From contig NC_083610.1 in NCBI RefSeq assembly GCF_029168945.1, positions 51,725,429 to 51,789,428 of the forward strand: DNA of 64,000 nucleotides. The letters run 5' to 3'. Below are positions 47,318-58,230 of this stretch, in pieces (positions within the stretch are counted from its first letter, which is position 1; each line of letters begins with the position of its first letter). The stretch is from Cannabis sativa (taxonomy: Eukaryota > Streptophyta > Magnoliopsida > Rosales > Cannabaceae). A model generated the notes under the pieces. The model was given only the letters and a program-made list of their open reading frames with translations. It was not told the DNA's origin and searched no databases. The position numbers were made by a program, and so were the translations under genes.

Positions 47318-50300
47318 TGTTGGGTTTTGTGCCCTAAATAAAAACCCTTTACAATCTGATTAGTTATCAATATAAGAAATTTGAAGTGATTTATGTTTGC
47401 ATGAATTTTTCATGCTTATGGTTTAATATGTTTATTATATTTATGCACAAAATCTGTTAAGTCCAGAACATATATTTATTCACAATTACAGTATTGTCAA
47501 CACAGTGGAATGTGATTGTGATTATATGATTCAAAAGTCTAAGTCCCTGTTTCATCAGTGTTTTGGATTTACACTGATGTGATAATCAGCGATGATGTGT
47601 ACTTACACTTGGAGTAAGTGTTATGTTCTTTCTAGGACATTGGTAAAGTATACTAGTTTCGAATATATGGAGTATACATTGGACTTGACCGATATTGAAC
47701 TTAGTTAAGATATTATAAACTTACCGTGGTATCTTTCCAAGTCAATATCAGTAGTTGATCTTAAATTAAAAGAATCTAAATCCTGATATGCTTAGGCTCA
47801 ACTGAGGAGTGCTATTCATGTTCTTTGATTTATTAGTTAAGCCTACTTTTGGGTCAGGGTGATATGTATATTTTGGGAACATGATAGTATGATTGAGTGG
47901 GAGTGCTGAACATAAATATGGAATCTATAGCTTCTACTGGTGTATAGAAGGCAAGTGATGATTCCCTTCGAGCTTAGCTAAATAGAAGTAAATGGATGAG
48001 CTCTTGTTTCAGTGACTAATTCATATATCACGAAAACATCATTTACAGGTAGCTAAGTGTTTTAAGGGGCCAAATACGTCGAGGGGTGAAAACGGTAAAA
48101 TTATCCCATCTCGATGTAAATCATCTATATAGAGGATCTTTGATCACATTAAGATTATAACAATGGTTAAATGAGATAGCATATCTATATCGTGAAACAT
48201 ATAGAATGCTCTATATAAGTCTGAGAGTGCAATTCTAAGTTCTAAGTGTGGATTCAACAAGGAATTAATAAGTAGGGATATACTTAGTAAATTCGGTTAA
48301 CTTATTGGAAGCTCAGCATATAGATCCATGGTTCCCATTCTAGTTGAGACCATACTGCTTGTAAGACTCAATAATTGATTTGTAATTAATCAATTATCAT
48401 TCTAAAGTTAGACTATGTCTAATTTATGAATTTTCACTAAGCAGGGGTGAAATTGTAAAGAAAAGAGATTCTAGGTTTATTTATTAATTAAGAGACTCTA
48501 TATGTCTAATTAATAATTATATTAAATGAAAATATTATTTAATAATCTATTTTAGTTATTAAATAATTAGTTTTAGCATTTAAATGGTTAGAATTGGAAA
48601 ATTTGCGTTTCTGAGAAAATAGAAATAAAAATTGTGAAAACTGCAAAATCCAAGTAAGGCCCAATCACACCTGTGGCCGGCCACTTGAGAAGCTTTTTCC
48701 AATTATTATTTTAATTATTTTAATGACAAATAATTACTAACCTAAACCTGGTAGTTGCCTATAAATAGAAAGTGATGGCTCAGTCAAATAACATGTTTTG
48801 AACAAATTTTCTTAAGATTGCCTGTTTTTTAGAAAAATTGAGCCTTCCTCTTTCTATATCTATACCCGACCCTACCTCTCTCTCTTTTCCTCTTCACAAT
48901 TTCGACCCCCTAGTGATTGAGTAGTGGCCACTGTTGGATATTTATTTTACCAGGATCTTAGATCTACTCACAAGTATGTTGTTTAAACACCCTAAATATG
49001 AACTTTCTAAAACGATAAATTAAACACATATAAAGTTAAGAAAACCTTACATTGATGCAGCGGAATTAATGTCTCCTTCTACTCAGATCTCTAACCCTCG
49101 AATCCTTTCTGTAGCAGAGTATAATCAAGATCTGAGCCCGAATGTCCTTCTTCTTCAAGTTTGATCCTTCACAGTCTTCCCATCTATGATTGAGTTACTG
49201 CTTGCTGTGTGTGGGCACTTACTCTTTCACTAGGGTTCGAAATTGATGAAGGGAAAAGAGAATAGGGATTTCGGCCAGGTATAGAAAGTGGGGAAGGCTT
49301 AGTTTTTCTGAAGAGAGAAATTTCTGACAGAAAACTTATGAAAGCTTGTGTTGAAAACTTATAATTTGACTGAGCCATCACTTTCTATTTATAGGCAACT
49401 ACTAGGTTTAGGTTAGGAATTATTTGGCATTAAAATAATGAAAATATTAATTTGAAAAACCTCATTAAGTGGCCGGGCAAGGTGTAGTAGTGGGCCCCAC
49501 TTGATTTTGCAATTTTATCAAATTTTATTTCTATTTTCTCAAAAATGCCAATTTTTCAATTCTAACCTTTTAAATGCCAAAACTAATTATTTAATAACTA
49601 AAATAGATTATTAAATAATATTATCATTTAATTTAATTATTAATTAGACATATAAAGTCCATTAATAAAGAAATAAACCTAGAAACTCTTTTCTTTACAA
49701 TTTCACCCCTTCTTAGTGAAAATTCATAAAATTAGACATAGTCTAACTTTAGAATTATAATTGATCAATCACGAATCAATTAATGAGTCTTACAAGCACT
49801 ACAAGAAAATAAGTTTTCAGCGACTAAATTTTTTGTGACTAAACCAATTTAGTCACTAATGGTTAGCTTTTGCGACTAATATTTAGTCGTAAATATTTTT
49901 GGTCATGAGACAATGTTTAATTAGAACCAAAAAAATGAACGACTAATTTTTTAGTCACTATTTGTTATTTTTAGTGACTAAAATTGTATTTAGTCACTAA
50001 AATTTTGGCGCCAGATTATAATAGTAGCGAGAGTAATATTTTTCGATGACTAAAATTATTTAGTCACTAAAACTTTTAAATTTGTGACGAAACAGTTAGT
50101 CGGTAAAAGTTAATGATCTTTTACAACTAAAATATTAGTCATAAAAAATTTATCTTTACAATTAGTAATAAATAATATATATTTTTTTAGAGAAACATAA
50201 TTATTCATTACTAAAAATAAACTGGTACAAAATATTTATTCTTTTTTAATTTAAGCGGTAAATTTCAAAATTTTCCCTCTATATTTTCAATTCCTACCTT

Positions 50301-50439
50301 AATTAGCACTTATTCAGTTGAGCTTCATATTAGCAGTCATCCTTGTCCCATTGTCACTCCTCTAAATCCTTCCCGCCATAACCGCCATTACCCCCACCTT
50401 CTCAAAGCTTCCAAATCCCAAATCCCAAACCTTTATCCC

Positions 50440-50770
50440 TCTAACTTACCTCCTCCTAAGGTCGTCTTCTCGCTCTCCTCCCCTCTCCACCACCCTCCAA
50501 TGGGAGCCCACCAAAACCCACCCACGAAGCTTGGCCGACTTCGCCAACAACCTCGCTCGAGATGGTAAGCTTGTAGACTTCGCAATGGTGGTCGAGAGTA
50601 CTGTTGCAGATTCAGGCGTTGAGGCCTCGCAGTTTAAGTCTACGCTGAGAGCAGATTTTGTGGAGAAGGGCCTTTCGGAATTTCTTCGGGACGGGAAAGT
50701 TCAGAGCTTTGTGAATATTTTGAACAAGTTGGATGAGCTTTGTAACTGTGAGTTTTTTAGGCTGTTTTGG
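50440..50770 (+). pseudogene. Captured host-gene first-exon fragment, unidentified
   Basis: GC-rich, proline/serine-rich N-terminal coding runs into LADFANNLARDGKLVDFAMV and continues to about LNKLDEL near 50745, with no stop. A donor-like sequence (CTGT/GTGAGT) follows near 50748. The Ser/Pro/Arg-rich start resembles an organelle transit peptide. It is the 5' part of a host gene carried by CACTA M; I cannot name the gene. Confidence 0.55.
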
Positions 50771-51319
50771 GATGTACTTTAGTTATTGTTGGCCAGTTCT
50801 TGAATCTCTGAAATCGTGTCCAAAATGCTGTTTTGCTACTTGAATTTTGTTGAAGCTTGTATCAGAAAATTTTTATTTATCGACTCACCCTCAGTTTTGC
50901 AGTTCGAACATCCAAGTATGATTTAAGCTTTTGATTTTGTCTCTCAATTAGTTGCTAAATTTCTTTCAAACAAAAAAAATAACGGAGCTTGGTCATTGGA
51001 TTTAGATAATTTATGTGTAAAAGAACTAAGGGATATATTCTTTTTTCCCTAACCGTAAGAAACATTAAAATATTGCATATAGGAAAAGCTACAAATATTT
51101 AGTGGCTCTGATATATCCCATCTCTTTCGCACTAGCCTTTTGTAGTCTGATTATATTCTCTTTCCCTTATTTGTTGCAGCATCCTTATCTCCTCCAATCA
51201 TTTGTAATCATTTATGGTAGAAATGGTTATCATCAGTATATGTTATTATTGATATGGAAAAGGAAATCTATAAAAGATTTAAGATGACATGTTAGGTGAT
51301 ATTTGGTTTATAGGAATGG

Positions 51320-51545
51320 ACTATGAATATAATCAGGGCAGACGCCAGTGGTAGTGGTTGTGACGCCTTCAGGGCAGCAAGGGTAAGCTCCCCAAAAAAC
51401 ATATGTGTTCACTTCTCTCCTTTTTCCTCTGTTGTGAATCTTAGGCTAGACACCGATGGTGGTGGCTGCGATGCCTTCAGGGCACCAAGGGTGATCGAAC
51501 TTCAAGATGTTGACAAAAAGGGTTGTTTTATCGGTATAGGTATCC
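51320..51545 (+). pseudogene. Duplicated exon-like fragment in CACTA M
   Basis: Two similar segments of about 45 bp, at about 51340-51385 and 51450-51495, both read GGTGGTTGTGACGCCTTCAG-like sequence (encoding SGCDAFRAARV and GGCDAFRAPRV). Each is followed by more exon- or intron-like sequence. The source gene is not recognised. Confidence 0.45.
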
Positions 51546-52833
51546 ACTTCTCTTCTATGAACTCTCATTCATTATCATATATGTAAAAACATTGTATAAT
51601 CATTAATCTTTTAGGTAAATTATATATGACATACACAATATTATTTTGGATTCATTATTTTTATTGTTCAATTTTGTGGCTAATTAGTGCTTGAATTTCT
51701 GTTAATAAAGTTTTCTAAGTGGCCTTAATTAACTCATTAATAATAATAAAATAGAAGAGTTTATATTAATTTTTTGGTGAAATATAGTAATCATTCCCAG
51801 AACATAGATATATTCTTCACAAAGGTCTCACAACTTTGGAACTTGTGGAACATCAGTCAGCAACTTCTGGTATTATTATTAGGCAAATTAAATTTTAAAT
51901 TATATTTACTCTTCCTTTCTACTGAATCTTTCATTTCCAGCTAAGAAGTTTTTCGTCTAAAACTAAGAAGTTTACTGTATGTTTTTCATTTTCTTTCTTT
52001 CTTGGATGTACTTTAATTTGCTATGAGCAGGTGTAATCATAGAATTGGAAAATATTTTACAAATTGAGAATGAAGATTCATGCTCAACTTAGAACATGCT
52101 AAGTGTAAGTATAGGTTATACCCACCGCTAAAGGCCAAGCACTTACAGCTTGTGAAAATCTGATATGAAAATTCTAGGTTTATTTGTTATATACTGAGAG
52201 TCTAAATATTACAAATATTACTGAGTATCAAAACCAATTTAAATGCGGAACAAGTTTTATTTTCAATGGCAAGGGATATAAAACGGAGGCTCACAGAGGT
52301 ACATTTGAATGTTTTGTTTGTGGTCTGTTTTTTGAGCACAAATCTTATTTACACATTTGGGTTGTCATAAAATAAATTGATTGTGTGATGAATGCCGTCA
52401 ACAATCAAGATCTTTCAACCACACCAAGTGGCAAAAGTATAAATTATTAAAGAAAGTGGGGAATACATTATTATTGTATTATATGCATGAAAATGAGAAA
52501 GAGGAAAGAAAACTAACTGTATGACAATATAATGGATGTTTGTAATCAAGTTGTCATTCTTTTTTTTCTTCACTATATTTGATATTTGATACTAATTTTC
52601 AATGTGTTCTGTTAAGGAGAAGAAAGAAAATGATGAACTAGTTGAGGGTTGAACAAAATATAGAGTCAAAATTAAAGAATGTAGAGGACAAATGAGGATA
52701 TGCGTGAAGAAGAGAAAGAGAAATGTAATGGCAAAACATTAATGTCTCTATCTTTGTTGGTTAAATTCTTTTGAAAAAGAAATCTTTAAAACCATAACCA
52801 TCAGTTTTGAGGTACTTGTGTTGTGTTGTGTCA

Positions 52834-53004
52834 ATGAAATCTCCAAGTAGCGTGGGGAATTTCTTTGGATTTTCAGCATCTGGGAAGCGTTTAGTTTCAG
52901 CTGCTAGAGATGAAGACCTTCATGAAGCTAAGGCTTTGTTAGAATATAATTCCCCTCTTCATTACTCTGTAGCTCAGGGACACCATGAGGTAGTGCTGCT
53001 ATAA
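52834..53004 (+). pseudogene. Captured XBAT32/33-like ankyrin gene fragment
   Basis: An ATG at 52834 opens [32 protein letters not shown], then [15 protein letters not shown]. This matches my knowledge of the N-terminus and first ankyrin repeat of plant XBAT32/33-type RING E3 ubiquitin ligases. About a dozen residues expected between LLEYN and SPLHYS are missing in frame, and the piece stops after one partial repeat. No RING domain is present. It is a gene piece mobilised by CACTA M, not a functional ligase. Confidence 0.7.
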
Positions 53005-53009
53005 TTGTT

Positions 53010-54170
53010 CTTCAAATATATATAAAAATATATTATATATGTAAGAATGTTTGCATTGGGATGGTAGTGATTGTATTGCTCTATGTTCTTAGATAGTCTT
53101 TCTGTTGCTGATACATGAGTAGATATTAACTTGAGAAATTATCGTGGGCAAGTAATATTCAAACCTTCAAATGAACTTTACTATGTATTAGATTCCTTTT
53201 ATCTCATGAAGAATATAGAATTGTATTTTACATTTTCAACCTCATATTTTTAGCATCAAAGCCTTATAAATTCTTGGGGGCATGTAGGATTCTTTCAAGG
53301 AGGTTGTCACGACAATCAGAGAACAATATGATTCTATAGTTGATCCATGTTGCAGAGGATGGTCTGGAAAGTTATCCTGAAAGGTATAACCTTATCTGCA
53401 TTAATCTTCATACAATTATTTGTCATCAGACAAAAATTGAATACCAATCTTAGCAGTATTAACCTTCATTCTAATTTCTTGCTTGAATTGACATATAACT
53501 CATGTATTTTTGTGTAGAAACATCCTAATCTAATTTTATAACTGGTCAGACCATAAGTCTGTTGTGACTTGGAGCTGAAAAGAAAAGAAAGATTGAGATA
53601 AGGTGTGTGATTGGATGTTAGTTTTGTTAGTTGGAAGGATGTGCTTTTTTATCTGAGGCATATATATGTGATTTAGTTTTGTTAGTTCAAGCTCTACTAG
53701 CATCACACAGCTGAGATCATGGATTTTAGATAATCTTTGAAGAGTTTGAGGGGCGTGTGCTTCCAGCTTCTGAGTTGGAGCCAGATTAGGAGTTTCTCAT
53801 CATTCTTGTTTTTTTTTAGTTGCTAGTTTTCTTTTGATTCTTTATTTTTGGTGTAATTTGGTTACACATTTGATTGATGGAGTTTGCTATTGTAGTTTCT
53901 TGTTTAGACTTTGTATATTTTAAGATAGGCAAGAATTACATTGTAATTGTAATTGTAATTTTTATGATTGACATTGTAATTTTTATGTAATGAATAAACG
54001 CCTTTAATATTATTTAAATGTATTTTAAATTATTTGTTTTTGCTTATAATTTAAATGAATGTAAACTCCAAAATAAAAATTAAAAATAAATTTTATAAAT
54101 TAGTTTTTAAAACTGAATAGTTGAATAATTAATTTATATAATTATTTATTTAATATTGCCAACTAAAATA
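53010..54170. other. Non-coding interior of CACTA M
   Basis: AT-rich, no coding frame recognised. A short exon-like piece around 53290-53385 (with GTTGATCCATGTTGCAGAGG) could be further captured sequence. Confidence 0.45.
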
Positions 54171-55544
54171 TTTGGTCACCAAATATTAATCCTTTCATGA
54201 CTAAATTTTAGTCGCTGAAGCATAGTTTTTTGGTTGTTAAAAGTGTACAATAAAATTCAGATGACTAATATATTAAATTTATTGTGACTAAATTTAATAC
54301 ATTTTGTGACTAAATTTTAGTCATAAAAAATAACTCTATTTGTGACAAAATATTTTAGTCACTAAATCTTTTCTACGACCGACTTTCAGTGACTAAATAG
54401 CGACTAAAAATAATTAGTCGTAAAAAATTTTAGGTGACTAATTAATGAGTTTTAATGACTAAAAATTTAGTCATTGAAAAAGAGTTTTCTTGTAGTGAAG
54501 CAAAATGTTCTCAACTAGAATGGGGACCATGGATCTATATGCTGAGCTTCCAATAAGTGAACCAAATTTACCAAGTAAATTCCTACTTATTAATTCTTCG
54601 TTGAATCCACTCTTAGAACATAGAATTGAACTCTCAGACTTATAAAGAGCATATTATATGTTCCACGATATCAATATGCTATCTCATTTAACCATTGTTA
54701 TAATCTTATTGTGATTTAAAGATCCTCTATATAGATGATCTACATCGAGATGGGATTTCTTTACCGTTCTCCCCCCTCAATGTATTTTGCCCCTTAAAAC
54801 ACTTAGCTACCTGTAAATGGTGTTTAGTGATCTAATGATTAGTCAGTTAAACAAGAGCTCATCCATTTACTTCTATTTGCTAAGCTCGAAAGGAATCGTC
54901 ACTTGAATTCTATACACCAGTAGAAGCTATAGATTCCATATTTATGTTCAGCACTCCCACTCAATCATACTATCATGTTCCCAAAATATACGTATCACCC
55001 TGACCTAAAAGTAGGCTTAACTAATAAATCAAAGAACATGAATAGCACTCCTGAGTTGAGCCTAAGCTTATCAGGATTTAGATTCTTTTAATCTTAAGAT
55101 CAACTACTTATATTGACTTGGAAAGATATGTATAACGGTAAGTTTGTAATATCTTAACTTTGTTGCAATATCGGTCCAGTCCAATGTATACTCCATACAT
55201 TCGAAACTAGTATACTTTACTAATGTCCTGGAAAGAACATAACACTTACTCCAAGTGTAAGTACACATCATCCCTGATTATCACATTAGTGTAAATCCAA
55301 TAACACTGATGAAACAGGGACCAAGTCTTTGATTCATATGATCACAATCACATTCCACTATGTTGACGATACTGTAATTGTGAATAAACATATGATCTGG
55401 ATTTAACTGATTTTGTGTGTAAATGTAATAAACATATTAAACCATTAGCATGTAAAATTCATGCAAACATCAATCACTTCAAATTTCTTATATTGATAAC
55501 TAATCAGATTGTAAAGAGTTTTATTTAGGGCATAAAACCGAACA

Positions 55545-55560
55545 AACTCCCACTTGCACT
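55545..55560 (-). other. Polypurine tract of L
   Basis: On the minus strand AGTGCAAGTGGGAGTT directly precedes the 3' LTR, the same tract as in B. Confidence 0.7.
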
Positions 55561-57363
55561 AATATAAAACAAACTGTGAAAATAGGTCAATCTGATGTCT
55601 TGATCTTCAGATCAAGTGTAGTATATTTGAATCCACCCAAACTTCTGGCAACTAGTTCATAAATACTTATGAAACATCCTTTACTATATGCTTTACTCAT
55701 CAAGGGATACTGAAATCTTTACTGTTTTAAAAGTACATCTGAATTAACAGAAGACATATCTCTCATATTTTAAAATATGTAATTGAGATAATACAGTGTA
55801 GACTCTTCTTCAGTAATATAACTTTCTTGGATTTTCGAATAGACAAAGTTATAATTCTTCTCTGGTAGAGCTTGAATTATTATAGAATAATTCCTCCACC
55901 CTCAAAGTAAGCACCATCTCAAAGATCTCGAAATGGGTTGGTGAGATACAAGGATAACTGATACACAGTTCCTTAATATCTAACATATAGATCACTTTCA
56001 TAAATCTTTCTTGAATATCTTCTAATGTTCCCTATTTGATTACATCTCAGATAGCTCCCACTCAATAGCAGATGTCTGGTTAAATAATACTTTTAACCTC
56101 TGATTGTTTAGAGAGTTATCTAGTTGTGACTTTTGTATTAGTCTTAAAACTTTAAGTTAAGACTAAGTCATCAACATAGCAGACCAGTATTTGAAGTGAA
56201 AAATACATGCCAGAGATAAAGTAATCAAAATTAAGATACCATAAAATTGCATGAGGATTAAGAATTCATAGTTCAAGTCATTCGAATGGACTGAACTAGA
56301 GTTCTTTATCTTATTCTCATAATTCTGATAAGCTATTCCTATCCATGTGAATGGTTAGATTTGCTTTTCAGTAGTGTTCTTAAGTACCTATCACAAGTAT
56401 CAACCTAATGAAGATGGGTATAGAACTTTAAAATTCTTCCACTCAATTAAGGTAGTGTGAAACTTTAGCAAAGAACTTTCAAAGGTATCAAACATTTACT
56501 TACAATAGTAAAATCGAAATGGAACATACAATCAAGATCAAGAATTTATATTGACAATAGCTAACTCATTATATTACTTCCATGTTTAAAGAAAATATGT
56601 GTCACATAGGGAATTGTGGAATAAACTCCACCCCTGAGTATATACATATAGGGTACTATGGATAACCTCCACCCCTAAGTATATAGAGATTATGATCCAC
56701 CCCTAAAGGTTGTAAAGATCATGATTCTCTTAGTGTGACAAAGTTTATGTGGAGTTGAATACTATCCAGAGTTGATTAGATATAAAAGATCGTTGAACTG
56801 CATAGTTTTCTTAACTTTTCTCCACCCCTATCAGATCAAAAGATCTTTTTATTAAACAAATTCTTAATAATTGTATTAGAATGAACAATTATTAATAAAC
56901 ATAGAAATAGTTTCTAGTGTTTATTTAATATAACTCTATGAAGAGTTGTAAATATTATAGAATTTGCATCAATAATAAAAACACTTACACATACAAACAT
57001 ACAAATATAATGTGGTAATAATTGATGAAGATAAAATAAATGAAGCTCAATCTCATAAATTGCAATGTTAATTTCGAAAATAAACTTTATTAATAATAAA
57101 AAAATGTATTGCAACAATATGAGAAAAACAGGGATAAATATCCCTAACTAAAATTTGAAATCCAAATTGTCTTTAAACTAAAACAACTAATTCAAAAATA
57201 AATTGAAGAGCTTCATCTTCATCTGGACGATTTCACCCTTTAGTCCAGCTTTCCGATCCAACTCAATTGAGTTCAAGTAGCTTGGCGTATAAGAAGAAGA
57301 AAACAAATAAACAAAGTTAGTCCAGAATCATAAATCCAATTCGATAACAATTCACTAAAACTC
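55561..57363 (-). pseudogene. pol: Collapsed pol remnant of L
   Basis: About 1.8 kb where B has about 3.1 kb. Recognisable fossils on the minus strand, in correct order: integrase sequence resembling CTGATAGGGGTGGAG with TATGCAGTTCAA at about 56785-56830; three further AGGGGTGGA-like repeats at 56625-56700; the RT catalytic YVDDLVLT at about 56165-56190; and PDICY at about 56070-56090. No open frame of length remains, and protease and RNase H are not found. Confidence 0.65.
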
Positions 57364-58230
57364 TTAAAGTTTATAATTAGAAATACCTTGTTTCTTTGCA
57401 AGAAGTTTAGGACATTGGGGTTTCCAATGACCTTTCTCATTGCAGTAGAAACACTTTCCCTTAAGTGTAGCATCACCAGAAGGAGCAGCCTTTTTATTTT
57501 TCATGGCTTTTGTTCGCTTCTTGGTGTTGTTCCACTTCTTCTTCGATTTGGGCTTCGAAGCAGAGGCAACATTTGCTTCAGGTTTGTTCGTCCCATTACC
57601 ATTCCCAGGATTATGAGGTTTACTCCCTTTCTTCTTGGGTCATCCAATCAAATTTTCATAAGTTTGAAGGTCATTGACTAATTCATGAAAGTCAATTTCC
57701 TTCTTATTCATGACATAATTTGAAGTGTATGGTAGAAATGCTGGAGTTAGGCTATTCAAGATAAGACTTACTTGAGTAGCACTATCCATTTCAGCACCAT
57801 GATCCTGGGCTTCTTGGAAATAACTTGACATGAGGAGAACATGGTCACACACGTTTTGATGAGGTTCCATCCGTGCATTAATGTACTTCTTAGTCGCGTC
57901 AAAGCGTGACAGAAGTGATGCCTTACCGAATAGCTCATTTAACTTCGTCATAACTTCAGCAGCCTTTTCGGTTTTAGAAAACCGAGTTTTGAGGGTGTCA
58001 ACCATGCTAGAAAGCATAAAGTATAGAGCTTTGTCATTTGCTTTCTGTCAACGCTCATACTTTTCTTTCACAGCTTTGGATGCATTGTCCCCAGGCACTT
58101 CAGGTGACGGCTCAGTTAAAACAAACAAGGCACTTTCTCCTATGAGTGCAATATTAATGTTCTCATTCCACTTATTAAAGTTAGATCCATTCAGCTTATT
58201 TTCAGTCAACAGTGATAACATGGGATTCAT
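57364..58230 (-). pseudogene. gag: Element L gag, single frame with two nonsense codons
   Basis: The ATG at 58230 opens a 288-codon frame to TAA at 57364. It is interrupted only by TGA at 58048-58050 and 57640-57642, both where a Trp codon is likely (G to A). It includes the N-terminal LNGSNFNKWNENINIAL, the capsid-like MVDTLKTRF and SLILNSLTPAFLPY, a basic stretch (KPKSKKKWNNTKKRTKAMK) and an intact CCHC zinc knuckle, CFYCNEKGHWKPKC (about 57412-57453). No frameshift is present, in contrast to the ruined pol next to it. Confidence 0.88.

Larger units (their letters stand above)
49797..54497. mobile_element. Element M: non-autonomous CACTA transposon carrying host-gene fragments
   Basis: 4,701 bp with 3-bp duplication AAG (49794-49796 and 54498-54500). 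Termini are CACTACAAGAAAAT and CACTACAAGAAAAC (complement). Subterminal regions (49797-50160 and 54170-54497) are packed with copies of GACTAAA / TTTAGTC in both orientations, typical transposase-binding repeats. There is no transposase frame. The interior holds at least three exon-like pieces of non-transposon composition on the plus strand. Confidence 0.9.
48932..55544 (-). repeat. 3' LTR of L, interrupted by CACTA M
   Basis: Pieces 48932-49796 and 54501-55544, with ends TGTTGG and CGAACA. Differs from the 5' LTR by only scattered single bases. Confidence 0.92.

Noticed and set aside
49184..49381. 65-codon minus-strand frame repeated at 62103-62300
   Set aside because: Part of the two LTRs of L; duplication reflects the LTRs, not a gene.
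52834..53004. Functional XBAT-type gene
   Set aside because: Only one partial ankyrin repeat, an in-frame gap, no RING domain, and it lies within CACTA borders.
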